Shown here piece after piece: positions 33,390 to 41,676 of a stretch of 64,000 bases of DNA. Below the pieces are notes generated by a model, which saw only the letters and a program-made list of their open reading frames with translations, ran no database searches and was not told where the DNA came from. The position numbers and the translations under genes were made by a program. The DNA lies in contig NZ_CP054916.1 in assembly GCF_013364155.1 (NCBI RefSeq), positions 5,267,001 to 5,331,000 on the forward strand, given 5' to 3'. This stretch comes from Streptomyces sp. NA02950. GTDB lineage: Bacteria; Actinomycetota; Actinomycetes; Streptomycetales; Streptomycetaceae. Within the stretch, counting starts at the first letter, position 1. Each line of letters starts with the position of its first letter.

Positions 33390-34562
33390 TCAGGTCACTT
33401 CGGGATCGACCACCCAAGTGCCGCGGCGCATCACGCCCCGGAGCCGGAAGTCGGCGCCGAGGACCACAAGATCCGCGTCCTTGCCGGGCTCCAGCGAGCC
33501 CACCCGGCCGTCGATGCCCAGCACCTTCGCGGGGGTGCCGGACAGCGCCCGCACCGCCTCGTCCACGGTCAGCCCGTCGACGGTCACCGCCCGCCGGAAG
33601 GCCCGGTCGAGGGTGAGGGTCGAGCCCGCGATCGACCCCGCCGTCGGCCCGGTGCTGATCCGCGCCACCCCGTTCTTGACCTCGACCTCCATCGGGCCGA
33701 GCGGATAGCGCCCGTCGCTCATGCCCGCCGCGCCCATCGCGTCGGTGATGAAGGCGACGCGGTCGGCGCCCGCGCGGCGGAAGGCGAGCTGGAGTACGGC
33801 CGGGTGGAGATGGGTGCCGTCGTTGATCAGCTCGATGGTGACCCGCTCGTCCTCCAGCAGCGCGGCGACCGGGCCGGGTTCGCGGTGCAGCAGCGACGGC
33901 ATCGCGTTGAACAGATGGGTGGCCACGGTGGCGCCCGCCTCGACCGCCTCGCGCGTCGGCTCGTAGCCGGAGTCGGTGTGGCCGACGGCCGCGATGACGC
34001 CGCTGTCGGCCAGCAGCCGTACGGACTCCAGCCCGCCGGGCAGTTCGGGTGCGAGGGTCATCATCCGCGCGGTGCCGCGGGCCGCGTCGACCAGCTTGCG
34101 GACGTCCGCCGGGTCGGGGTCGCGCAGCAGCGAGGGCTGGTGGGCGCCGCAGCGGTGCGGGGAGATGAACGGCCCCTCGAAGTGGATGCCCGCCAGCTCG
34201 CCCTGCTCGACCAGCTCGGAGAGGACGGCCGCCTGCCGGGCGAGGTCGTCCAGGTCGCCGGTGACGGTGGAGGCGAGCAGGGTCGTGGTGCCGTGGCGCC
34301 GGTGGGTGCGGATGGTGGTGAGGGCCTCCTCGGCGGTGCCCGCGGAGAAGGAGGCGCCACCGCCGCCGTGCAGATGGATGTCGATGAAGCCGGGGACGAT
34401 CCAGCAGCCGGTCAGATCGCGCGCCGCGCCCCGCTCGGCGGCCGGGTCCGGCCCCGCGTCCGCGGCGGCGATCCGGCTGCCCTCGACCGTCACCCGTCCG
34501 TTCTCGACCACCCCGGACGGCAGCACCACCCGGGCGCCCGTGAGAACCGTTCGCTGCACCAT
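33390..34562 (-). CDS. nagA: N-acetylglucosamine-6-phosphate deacetylase
   Basis: A 390-residue amidohydrolase. It has the first metal motif D-I-H-L-H-G-G, then H-F-E-G-P-F-I-S, G-H-T-D-S, T-H-L-F-N-A-M and the catalytic Asp in I-T-D-A-M-G-A-A-G. The end, G-S-L-E-P-G-K-D-A-D-L-V-V-L, is normal for NagA. It converts GlcNAc-6-phosphate to glucosamine-6-phosphate plus acetate in the cytoplasm. The ATG overlaps the stop of the ROK kinase gene (ATGA), so the two form one translational unit. A DasR-type operator lies upstream of the pair, matching the known control of nag genes in Streptomyces. Confidence 0.95.
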   Translation of the reverse strand: MVQRTVLTGARVVLPSGVVENGRVTVEGSRIAAADAGPDPAAERGAARDLTGCWIVPGFIDIHLHGGGGASFSAGTAEEALTTIRTHRRHGTTTLLASTVTGDLDDLARQAAVLSELVEQGELAGIHFEGPFISPHRCGAHQPSLLRDPDPADVRKLVDAARGTARMMTLAPELPGGLESVRLLADSGVIAAVGHTDSGYEPTREAVEAGATVATHLFNAMPSLLHREPGPVAALLEDERVTIELINDGTHLHPAVLQLAFRRAGADRVAFITDAMGAAGMSDGRYPLGPMEVEVKNGVARISTGPTAGSIAGSTLTLDRAFRRAVTVDGLTVDEAVRALSGTPAKVLGIDGRVGSLEPGKDADLVVLGADFRLRGVMRRGTWVVDPEVT

Positions 34563-35494
34563 CAGGCGGAAACCTCCGTGGCGAGTAGATCCCAGGCGAG
34601 CAGGCCCGCGCCCAGGCATCCGGCGGTGTCCCCGAGGCCCGCCGGGACGATATGGGGAAGCTGCTGGAAGGTGATCCGCTCCTCGACCGCCGTGCGCAGC
34701 GGGCCGAACAGGGTCTCCCCGGCCTCGGCGAGCCCGCCGCCGACGATCACCATCCGGGGGTCGAGCAGGGTGTGGGCGATCACCAGGCCGTCGGCGAGCG
34801 CCCCGGTCATCTCCCCCCACACCGCCTCGGCCCGCTGATCTCCGGACGCCACGGCCTTGGCGCAGTCGGCGGCGTCGGCGGAGGGGTCGCCGCTCGCCGC
34901 CGCCCAGGCGCGGCCGACCGCGGCGGCCGAGGCGAGCGTCTCCAGACAGCCCCGCTGGCCGCAGCCGCACACCGGGCCGCCCGGCCGTACGACCACATGG
35001 CCGATCTCGCCCGAGGAGCCGTGCGCCCCGGGGTCGATCCGGCCCCCGATGCCGATGGCGCCCGCGATCCCGGTGCCGACCGACACGAACAGGAACCGGT
35101 CGGCGCCCTCGCCCGCTCCTATCCGCCCCTCGGCCAGCCCGCCCATCCGGACGTCATGGGCCAGCGCGACCGGGATCCCGCCCAGCCGCTCCGAGAGCAG
35201 CGCGCGCAGCGGGACGTCCCGCCAGCCGAGGTTGGCGGCGAAGACGGCCACGCCGCGGGCCTCGTCGAGGACCCCGGGTACGCCGACGCCCGCCGCCGCG
35301 GGCGGCCCGCCGAAGCGTTCCTGGCCCAGCGCGCGCAGCTCGGCGGCGAAGTCCAGGATCGCGGTGACGACGGCCTCGGGGCCGCGCTCCCGACCGGTGG
35401 GCCGCCTGGCCTCGTGCAGGAGGGTGTTGTCCGCCCCGACCAGGGCGGCTTTCATACCGGTGCCGCCCACATCCAGGGCGATGACATGTTCCAC
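34562..35494 (-). CDS. ROK-family sugar kinase
   Basis: A 310-residue ROK protein without an HTH domain, so a kinase rather than a repressor. The ATP motif D-V-G-G-T-G-M-K is near residues 8-15. The ROK signature C-G-C-G-Q-R-G-C-L-E zinc motif and the G-T-G-I-A-G-A motif with E-I-G-H are present. As the partner of nagA it probably phosphorylates an aminosugar or glucose. The GTG at 35494 was chosen; a GGGAGA precedes it. A 16-bp DasR-like palindrome lies 29 bp upstream of this start, an ideal repressor position. Confidence 0.9.
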   Translation of the reverse strand: MEHVIALDVGGTGMKAALVGADNTLLHEARRPTGRERGPEAVVTAILDFAAELRALGQERFGGPPAAAGVGVPGVLDEARGVAVFAANLGWRDVPLRALLSERLGGIPVALAHDVRMGGLAEGRIGAGEGADRFLFVSVGTGIAGAIGIGGRIDPGAHGSSGEIGHVVVRPGGPVCGCGQRGCLETLASAAAVGRAWAAASGDPSADAADCAKAVASGDQRAEAVWGEMTGALADGLVIAHTLLDPRMVIVGGGLAEAGETLFGPLRTAVEERITFQQLPHIVPAGLGDTAGCLGAGLLAWDLLATEVSA

Positions 35495-35522
35495 GGGAAA
35501 CAGTCTCCCGCGATCCCCCATG

Positions 35523-35538
35523 AGAGGTCTAGTCCACT
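35523..35538 (-). promoter_or_regulatory. DasR-responsive element (dre) of the ROK-nagA operon
   Basis: AGAGGTCTAGTCCACT matches the dre consensus AGTGGTCTAGACCACT at 14 of 16 positions, with an intact central GGTCTAG. It lies 29 bp upstream of the GTG of the ROK gene. DasR is the GntR-family GlcNAc-responsive repressor of Streptomyces, and nagA is a classic target. Confidence 0.78.
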
Positions 35539-35711
35539 CGCCGGTTCTCCCCGTACGAGGGACCCCGGTCCGGTTTCCCGGCGCCGGCGCGTTCTTCCCC
35601 GTGTTTCCGGGCCCCACAACGGAGTTGTGGCGGCGTGACACATTCCACTTATACGTATGGACCGGGCCTGAACTGGGAAGGCGGAGCCCCGATACCGAAG
35701 TGATATGCCCA

Positions 35712-35723
35712 TGGTGTAGACCT
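35712..35723 (+). promoter_or_regulatory. Second, weaker dre-like site before the sugar-binding protein
   Basis: TGGTGTAGACCT matches the dre core TGGTCTAGACCA at 10 of 12 positions and lies about 110 bp upstream of the solute-binding protein start. It suggests that the divergent transport gene may share DasR control. The match is imperfect and rests on eye alignment. Confidence 0.45.
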
Positions 35724-35831
35724 TGTGGAGGTTTGCAAGGCAGACTCGCTCGACCTTGGGAGCGAACCCCGGGGAAACCCCGGGTGACCAACCCTGGGGG
35801 ATGAATCAAGCCAATAGGGTGGGAAGCAGCG

Positions 35832-37112
35832 GTGCAGCGGCGACGGTTCTTGGGTCTGACGACGGCTGGAGTCGCGGCGGCGACCACGGCGCCGGTGCTG
35901 ACGGCCTGCGGCAGCGGCAGCGGCTCGGGGGGTGAGGTCACCCTCAAGGTGGTCGCGGCCGACTACGGCGACAGCGCCGCGAACAGCTCCCAGAAGGCGT
36001 GGGAGAAGATGGCCCGCGCCTACGAGAGCAAACACGGCAACATCAAGATCGACGTCAAGGTCTACAGCTGGACCGAGGTCGACAAGCGCGTCGCCGAGAT
36101 GGTCAAGAGCGGTGACGCCCCCGACATCGCGCAGATCGGCGCGTACGCCGACTACGCGGCCGACGGCAAGCTCTACCGCGCCGACCAGATGCTCTCCATC
36201 CCCACCCAGGCCGGGTTCATCACCTCGATCGCCCACGCGGGCGAGGTCAACCGGGTGCAGTACGGGCTGCCCTTCGTCTCCAGCGCCCGGCTGCTCTTCT
36301 ACAACAAGAAGCTCTTCGACCAGGCCGGCATATCCGACGCGCCCACCACCTGGGCCGAGCTGAAGGACGCCGCCGAGGCGCTCAAGGGGATCGGGGTGCG
36401 CACCCCCTACGGACTGCCCCTCGGCCCCGAGGAGACGCAGGCCGAGGCCATGATGTGGATGCTCAGCGGCGAGGGCGGCTACACCGACGGCAACGGCAGC
36501 TACACCATCGACTCGACCGAGAACATCGAGACCTTCGAATGGCTGCGGGACGAGCTGGTCGGCGAGGGCCTCACCGGCCCCGGCTCCCCGGCCCGCACCA
36601 ACCGGCAGGACGTCTTCGACGCCTTCACCCGCGGCGAGGTCGGCATGCTCAACGGCCACCCCACCCTGATGCAGCAGGCGTCCGGCCACGGCATCAGCTA
36701 CGGCACCGCGGCGCTGCCCGGCCGCAAGGGCACGTCCCGCTCGACGATGGGCGTCGCCGACTGGCTGATGGCCTTCAACACCCACGGCAACCGCGAACAG
36801 ATCGGCAGCTTCCTCGACTTCGTCTACGACGACAAGAACGTGCTCGGCTTCGCCACCGAGTACGATCTGCTGCCCGTGACCACCAGCGTCCGGGAGACGA
36901 TGCTCCACGACCGGGAGTACAAGCCGCTGTGGCGGTTCCTGGACGAGCTGGAGAGCGCCGAGTTCTACCCGTCGGACAAGACCTCCTGGGCGGCCGTCAG
37001 CAAGCTGGTCAAGGAGAAGATCGGCTCGACGGTGGGCAAGGGCGGCGACCCGGCGAGCGTGCTGGGCGAGATCCAGCGCGCGGCCGACGCGATGGAGACC
37101 GCGGGGACATGA
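35832..37112 (+). CDS. ABC transporter sugar-binding lipoprotein
   Basis: A 426-residue extracellular solute-binding protein, family 1. It starts with a twin-arginine-like Q-R-R-R-F-L-G, then a hydrophobic h-region and the lipobox L-T-A-C, so it is a lipid-anchored receptor probably exported by Tat. The mature part has the bilobed maltose-binding-like pattern (W-E-K-M-A-R-A-Y-E, then P-D-I-A-Q-I-G-A-Y-A-D-Y, and G-E-V-G-M-L-N-G-H-P). No permease genes follow, so the membrane partners must be elsewhere. The GTG at 35832 follows GGGAAG. It is divergent from the ROK-nagA operon. Aminosugar or oligosaccharide uptake is likely, but the ligand is unknown. Confidence 0.88.
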   Translation: MQRRRFLGLTTAGVAAATTAPVLTACGSGSGSGGEVTLKVVAADYGDSAANSSQKAWEKMARAYESKHGNIKIDVKVYSWTEVDKRVAEMVKSGDAPDIAQIGAYADYAADGKLYRADQMLSIPTQAGFITSIAHAGEVNRVQYGLPFVSSARLLFYNKKLFDQAGISDAPTTWAELKDAAEALKGIGVRTPYGLPLGPEETQAEAMMWMLSGEGGYTDGNGSYTIDSTENIETFEWLRDELVGEGLTGPGSPARTNRQDVFDAFTRGEVGMLNGHPTLMQQASGHGISYGTAALPGRKGTSRSTMGVADWLMAFNTHGNREQIGSFLDFVYDDKNVLGFATEYDLLPVTTSVRETMLHDREYKPLWRFLDELESAEFYPSDKTSWAAVSKLVKEKIGSTVGKGGDPASVLGEIQRAADAMETAGT

Positions 37113-37423
37113 CGGATGTGACGGGGGACGCCGCCGGGCCGGAGCCGGAACCGGAGCGTGAGCCCGGGCCGGAGCCGGAGGAGCCGGGCGCCGAGCCGGG
37201 CGGGCTGTCGGACCGGGACCGGGCCGTGCTCGCCCTGGAGCGGCACGGCTGGCCGGGCCCCGGTGCCAAGGAGCGCGCGATACGCGAGCGGCTCGGCATC
37301 TCCCCGACCCGCTACTTCCAGCTGCTGAACGCGCTGCTGGACGACCCCCGGGCCCTGGAGCACGACCCCGTCACCGTCAACCGCCTCCGCCGGGTGCGGG
37401 AGGAGCGGCGGATGCGCCGCTGA
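37109..37423 (+). CDS. DUF3263 small DNA-binding-like protein
   Basis: A 104-residue protein with an acidic Pro/Glu-rich N-terminus (repeated E-P-E-P) and a C-terminal DUF3263 domain (about 34-100: L-S-D-R-D-R-A-V-L-A-L-E-R, then R-L-G-I-S-P-T-R-Y-F-Q-L-L-N-A-L-L-D). The family has an HTH-like look with R-L-G-I-S-x-T-R-Y as recognition helix. The ATG overlaps the lipoprotein stop (ATGA). Function is unknown; a small transcription-associated factor is the general inference. Confidence 0.85.
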   Translation: MTDVTGDAAGPEPEPEREPGPEPEEPGAEPGGLSDRDRAVLALERHGWPGPGAKERAIRERLGISPTRYFQLLNALLDDPRALEHDPVTVNRLRRVREERRMRR

Positions 37424-37540
37424 CCGGCCGCCGGAGGCCGCGCGGGCGGCACCGACTGCGCGGCCTCCGTCGACCGACGCGCGTCGGCCTCCGTCGTCGG
37501 CCTCCGTTGACCGCGCGCCCGGCTGGGTAGGGTCACCGGC

Positions 37541-38386
37541 ATGGGCAGCCACCCCCTTCCCGAACCGACCACAGCCGCCGGCCGCGAGGGCCTCGCCGCC
37601 CTCCTCGAGCGACCCGGCAGCGCCGTCGTCGGGCTCGACTTCGACGGCACCCTCGCCGAGATCGTCCCCGACCCCGACCAGGCCCGTGCCCACCCAGGCG
37701 CGGTCCCCGCGCTCTCCCGCCTCGCCCCGCTGCTGCGCTCCGTCGCCGTGATCACCGGCCGCCCGGCCCGCGTCGCGGTGGACTACGGCGGCTTCGCCGG
37801 GGTCGAGGAGCTGGCCGGCCTGGTGGTGCTCGGCGCCTACGGTGCCGAGCGCTGGGAGGCGGCCGACGGCGGGCTCCGCGCCCCCGCCCCCCCGCCGGGC
37901 GTCGCCGCCGTCAAGGCCGAACTCCCCGATGTGCTGTCGGCCCACGGCGGTGCGCGGGGCCTGTGGACCGAGGACAAGGGCCGCGCCGTCGCCGTCCACA
38001 CCCGCCGCGCCGAGGACCCGCAGGCCGCCTTCGAACGGCTGCGCGCCCCGCTGTCCGCACTGGCCGAACGCCACGGGCTGATCGTCGAACCCGGCCGCCT
38101 GGTGCTGGAACTGCGCCCGCCCGGTATGGACAAGGGCGTCGCCCTCACCGACCACATCCGCGCCACCGGCGCCGACACCGTCCTCTACGCGGGCGACGAC
38201 CTCGGCGACCTGGCCGCGTTCGCGGCCGTGGAGCGGCTGCGGGACGAGGGCGTCCGCGGCGTCCTGGTGTGCAGCGGCAGCACGGAGGTGACCGAACTGG
38301 CCGCCCGCGCGGACCTGGTGGTCAACGGCCCGTCGGGCGTGGTGTCCCTGCTGGACGCCCTGGCGACCGCTGCGACCAGGCCGTAG
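37541..38386 (+). CDS. otsB: Trehalose-6-phosphate phosphatase
   Basis: A 281-residue HAD phosphatase. The nucleophile motif G-L-D-F-D-G-T-L lies near residues 31-38, motif II is V-I-T-G-R, and the C-terminal HAD motif is Y-A-G-D-D-L-G-D. It dephosphorylates trehalose-6-phosphate made by OtsA, encoded convergently about 400 bp away. Its last 46 codons are duplicated downstream by a 240-bp tandem repeat, without affecting this frame. Family length is normal. Confidence 0.92.
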   Translation: MGSHPLPEPTTAAGREGLAALLERPGSAVVGLDFDGTLAEIVPDPDQARAHPGAVPALSRLAPLLRSVAVITGRPARVAVDYGGFAGVEELAGLVVLGAYGAERWEAADGGLRAPAPPPGVAAVKAELPDVLSAHGGARGLWTEDKGRAVAVHTRRAEDPQAAFERLRAPLSALAERHGLIVEPGRLVLELRPPGMDKGVALTDHIRATGADTVLYAGDDLGDLAAFAAVERLRDEGVRGVLVCSGSTEVTELAARADLVVNGPSGVVSLLDALATAATRP

Positions 38387-38725
38387 CCGGGCCGCGTTGC
38401 GGGGAGCTGCCGCTCCCGCTCCCTGCGCCGGGGGGTGCGTGGCACCGGACGTGGGGCCGGGCCTACGCGGGTGGGGCCGGGCCAAGAGGGCGTCCGCGGC
38501 GTCCTGGTGTGCAGCGGCAGCACGGAGGTGACCGAACTGGCCGCCCGCGCGGACCTGGTGGTCAACGGCCCGTCGGGCGTGGTGTCCCTGCTGGACGCCC
38601 TGGCGACCGCTGCGACCAGGCCGTAGCCGGGCCGCGTTGCGGGGAGCTGCCGCTCCCGCTCCCTCCGCCGGGCGGTGCGTGGCACCGGACGTGGGGCCGG
38701 GCCTACGCGGGTGGGACCGGGCCAT
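38246..38725 (+). repeat. 240-bp tandem duplication covering the otsB 3' end
   Basis: Copy 1 (38246-38485) starts inside otsB and runs about 100 bp past its stop; copy 2 (38486-38725) repeats it with only about three mismatches, all in the non-coding part (near 38666, 38675 and 38716). Copy 2 thus carries a promoterless, startless duplicate of the last 46 otsB codons plus stop. The near identity points to a recent slippage or unequal crossover. Confidence 0.9.
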
Positions 38726-38781
38726 ACGGACAGCGGTGTCCGCGGCTGGCGGCCGCACGGCGAGCCGGCGGCCCGCGCGGG
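38387..38781. other. Intergenic region between convergent otsB and otsA
   Basis: About 395 bp occupied mostly by the second copy of the 240-bp duplication and its unduplicated edge. It contains no independent gene: the frames there are the orphan otsB tail and antisense shadows. No strong terminator hairpin was recognised. Confidence 0.6.
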
Positions 38782-40242
38782 CTATGCCTCCAGGGCCCTC
38801 AGCTGCGCCAGGAACCACTTCTGCGGGGGGAGCGCCGTGGCTGCCGCGGCCAGGCGTTTGGTGCGGTCGGTGCGTTCGGCGTCGCCCATCCGCAGGGCCT
38901 CGTCCAGCGCCGCCGCCGTGCCCTCCACGTCGTACGGGTTCACCACGAGCGCGTCCTCGCCCAGCTCCGCGCAGGCCCCCGCCTCGCGCGACAGCACCAG
39001 CGCGCAGCCCTGCTCGGAGACGACCGGCACCTCCTTGGCGACCAGGTTCATCCCGTCCCGGATCGGGTTGACCAGCGCCACGTCGGCCAGCCGGTAGGCG
39101 GCGAGCGAGCGGGCGAAGTCGTCCTTCACATGGAGGGCGACCGGCTGCCAGCCCTCCGTGCCGAACTCCGCGTTGATCTCGTCCGCGACCGCCTGGACCC
39201 GTGCCGTGTAGTCGCGGTAGACCGCGAGGTCCTGGCGCGAGGGGTAGGCGAACGCCACGTGGACCACGCGCCGGCGCCACTCGGGGTGGGTCTCCAGCAG
39301 CCGCCGGTAGGCCAGCAGCCCCCGCACGATGTTCTTGGACAGCTCGGTGCGGTCCACCCGGACGATCGTCTTCCGGCCGGGGCCGATCTGCGCCCGCAGC
39401 GCGGTGAGCCGTTCGTCCACGTCCGCCGCGCGCGACCGCTCCCGCAGGAACTCCGCGTCCGCGCCCAGGCCGTGCACCCCGAGCCGGGTCTCCCGCCCCT
39501 CGAACCGCACCGCCGTGGCCGCGCCGCCGCCGTCCCGGACGATCTCGGCGCCCAGCACCACCGCACAGCAGTCGGCGAAGGCCGCGGCCCAGCGCTCGGT
39601 GAGGAACGCCGCGCGGTCGCCGCCGAGGATGCCGCGCAGCACCGCCTCCGCCACCTCGTCCGGCAGCAGCCGGTAGTAGTCCGGCGGGGCCCACGGGGTG
39701 TGCGAGAAGTGGCCGATCCGCAGATCGGGACGGCGTGCTCGCAGCAGCCCCGGCACCAGCGCCAGGTGGTAGTCCTGCACCAGCACCACCGCGCCCTCGG
39801 CCGCCTCCTGGGCGAGCGCGTCCGCGAAGGCCGTGTTGTACGTCTCGAAGGCCGCCCACTGGGCGGCGGACCCGGCGTCGAAGACCGGCTCCACCGGGGT
39901 CTGGTAGAGCAGGTGGTGGACGAACCACAACACCGAGTTGGCCACGCCGTTGTACGCGGCGGCGAACACATCCGGCGCGATGTCCAGCATCCGCACCTGC
40001 TGCCCGCCGGTGTCGGCGGTGTCCAGATGGCCGGTCCCGGCGCGCCGGGCGGCCTCCCGGTCGCCGTCGCCGAGGGCCGAGCACACCCACACCGCCCCGG
40101 CGTCCGGGCCGATCGCGCTGAGGCCGGAGACCAGCCCGCCGCCGCCGCGCTTGGCGGTGAGCGAGCCGTCCTCGCCCAGCGCGTACGAGACCGGGCCGCG
40201 GTTGGAGGCGACGAGGATCTGGGCAGTGCGGGGGGCAGCCAT
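38782..40242 (-). CDS. otsA: Trehalose-6-phosphate synthase
   Basis: A 486-residue GT20 glycosyltransferase. It has the N-terminal V-A-S-N-R-G-P-V and G-G-L-V-S-G, the catalytic-site V-Q-D-Y-H-L, the Q-D-L/R-V-D-R-T-E-L-S-K-N-I nucleotide-sugar region, and D-G-M-N-L-V-A-K-E. It transfers glucose from a nucleotide sugar to glucose-6-phosphate. With otsB it makes trehalose as compatible solute and spore reserve. The ATG at 40242 is the natural start. Confidence 0.94.
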   Translation of the reverse strand: MAAPRTAQILVASNRGPVSYALGEDGSLTAKRGGGGLVSGLSAIGPDAGAVWVCSALGDGDREAARRAGTGHLDTADTGGQQVRMLDIAPDVFAAAYNGVANSVLWFVHHLLYQTPVEPVFDAGSAAQWAAFETYNTAFADALAQEAAEGAVVLVQDYHLALVPGLLRARRPDLRIGHFSHTPWAPPDYYRLLPDEVAEAVLRGILGGDRAAFLTERWAAAFADCCAVVLGAEIVRDGGGAATAVRFEGRETRLGVHGLGADAEFLRERSRAADVDERLTALRAQIGPGRKTIVRVDRTELSKNIVRGLLAYRRLLETHPEWRRRVVHVAFAYPSRQDLAVYRDYTARVQAVADEINAEFGTEGWQPVALHVKDDFARSLAAYRLADVALVNPIRDGMNLVAKEVPVVSEQGCALVLSREAGACAELGEDALVVNPYDVEGTAAALDEALRMGDAERTDRTKRLAAAATALPPQKWFLAQLRALEA

Positions 40243-40364
40243 GTCGCGAGCCTAGCCATCGGGCGCCGCGCGCAAACGTGCGTGCGGTTTCTCGGCCCGT
40301 AGGGCGTACGTGCCCCGGTGGCCGGGCGTCCCCGGTGGCCCCACTGCCTCGCCGGCCCGGCGGC

Positions 40365-41312
40365 CTAGGCCGCCCGCCGCTCCGCGTACTCCGGGATCTC
40401 GATCATCGGCGGCCGCTCCTCGGTGTCCACGGCCGACGTCCGCGGCTCGAAGCCGTTCTCGCCCCGGTCGAACTGAGTCAGCCGCGGCCGCACCAGATGG
40501 CCGCGGGCCAGCCGCAGCTGCGCCGTGCGGTAGATGGCCGCCGCCATCCGGCCCAGCGCCTGCCCGTCCTGGTGGCGGTGCTTGCGCACGCCGATGTCCA
40601 CCTGGGCCAGCGCGTCGAGGCCGACCGTGTGCAGTGAGTCCACCAGCAGCCCCAGCTCCACCCCGTACCCCACGGGGAACGGCAGCCGCTCCAGCAGCGA
40701 GCGCCGGGCCGCGTACTCGCCGCCCAGCGGCTGGACGAATCCGGCCAGCAGCGGCCAGTGCAGATTCAGCAGCGGACGGGCGACCAGCTCGGTGACCCGG
40801 CCGCCCTGACCGGCCGTGTCACCGAGCGGCCGGTCGTACATGCCCTTGACCAGCTGCACCTCCGGGTCGGTCAGCAGCGGACCGACGATCCCGGAGACGA
40901 AGCGCGCGTCGAACTCCCGCAGATCGGCGTCGATGAAGCAGACGATCTCGCCGCTGGTGGCCAGCAGGGAACGCCACAGCACCTCACCCTTGCCCGGCAG
41001 CGCGGGCAGCCGCGGCAGCAGGGAGTCCCGGGGCACCACGGCCGCACCGGCCGCCGCGGCGACCTCCGCGGTGCGGTCGGTGGAGCCGGAGTCCAGCACC
41101 ACCAGCTCATCCACGAGCGGCGCCGCCTCACCCATCAGTTCACGGCGGATCACCGCGGCGATCTTCCCGACCGTCGCTTCCTCGTTCAGCGCGGGCAGCA
41201 CTACGCTCACCGTGCTGCCCGTGTCGCGCTTGGCGGCCAGCAGACGGTCCAGCGGACGGTCGTCGGCCGACCAGGAGCGGTGCTCCAGCCAGCGCTCCAC
41301 CTCATCCAGCAC
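40365..41312 (-). CDS. gpgS: Glucosyl-3-phosphoglycerate synthase
   Basis: A 315-residue GT2/GT81-type glycosyltransferase. It has V-S-V-V-L-P-A-L-N-E-E-A-T-V-G, the metal-binding D-A-D (F-I-D-A-D-L-R), the G-K-G-E substrate segment, and H-R-H-Q. In actinobacteria, GpgS joins glucose from a nucleotide sugar to 3-phosphoglycerate, the first step to glucosylglycerate and methylglucose lipopolysaccharide. The GTG at 41312 was chosen from homology. It sits next to otsA on the same strand (122-bp gap), linking two compatible-solute routes. Confidence 0.9.
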   Translation of the reverse strand: MLDEVERWLEHRSWSADDRPLDRLLAAKRDTGSTVSVVLPALNEEATVGKIAAVIRRELMGEAAPLVDELVVLDSGSTDRTAEVAAAAGAAVVPRDSLLPRLPALPGKGEVLWRSLLATSGEIVCFIDADLREFDARFVSGIVGPLLTDPEVQLVKGMYDRPLGDTAGQGGRVTELVARPLLNLHWPLLAGFVQPLGGEYAARRSLLERLPFPVGYGVELGLLVDSLHTVGLDALAQVDIGVRKHRHQDGQALGRMAAAIYRTAQLRLARGHLVRPRLTQFDRGENGFEPRTSAVDTEERPPMIEIPEYAERRAA

Positions 41313-41520
41313 CTGTCTGTCTCCCTGCTGCAGTGACCACGGGTGATCACCAGTGATCGCCGCTGTGATCCATCTCGCGCTTCGGACGGCTGTCTCAACC
41401 CTCCGGGCCTTCGGTTACAGTCTTGAACAACGCGTATGACCGTCATATGTCGGGGTCGGCCCGGCCGGGTGGCGATCATCACGTGGACAAACGGCCGGGC
41501 CCGCGCCCGGTGCCATACCG

Positions 41521-41657
41521 CTCATCCAGAGGGGCAGAGGGAACGGCCCGTTGAAGCCCCGGCAACCCTCCAGCTGGTCTCGTTCTCGCAGCGAGGCTCC
41601 CAGCTCGGGAAGGTGCCAATTCCGGCTCGTGGCGAAATGCGTCCCGAGGAAGATGAG
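41521..41657 (+). promoter_or_regulatory. SAM-I riboswitch (S-box)
   Basis: Classic S-box layout. P1 is CUCAUC (41521-41526) pairing with GAUGAG (41652-41657). The core boxes CAGAGGGGCAGAGGGAA and GCCC-x-x-UGAAGCC-x-CGGCAACC follow, then a P3 hairpin region, and AAGGUGCCAAUUCC (41610-41623) before the P4 hairpin. The AGGAG after P1 (41656-41660) overlaps the closing strand, so ligand-stabilised P1 could hide a ribosome-binding site; no intrinsic terminator follows, which favours translational control. It precedes a threonine-synthase-like gene and a MoaD-like gene. Confidence 0.92.
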
Positions 41658-41676
41658 GAGAAAGGGCCTCGCCTCC

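Larger units (their letters stand above)
35495..35831. other. Divergent control region, ROK-nagA / sugar-binding lipoprotein
   Basis: 337 bp between divergent starts, with no coding frame. Besides the two dre-like sites it has an AT-richer stretch (35640-35720) that probably contains the promoters, and a short CCCGGGG-AAA-CCCCGGG hairpin near 35770 in the leader of the lipoprotein gene. Confidence 0.5.

Noticed and set aside
36965..40090. 1041-codon minus-strand open frame
   Set aside because: Crosses otsB in antisense and otsA in a wrong frame; the tandem duplication merely keeps it open.
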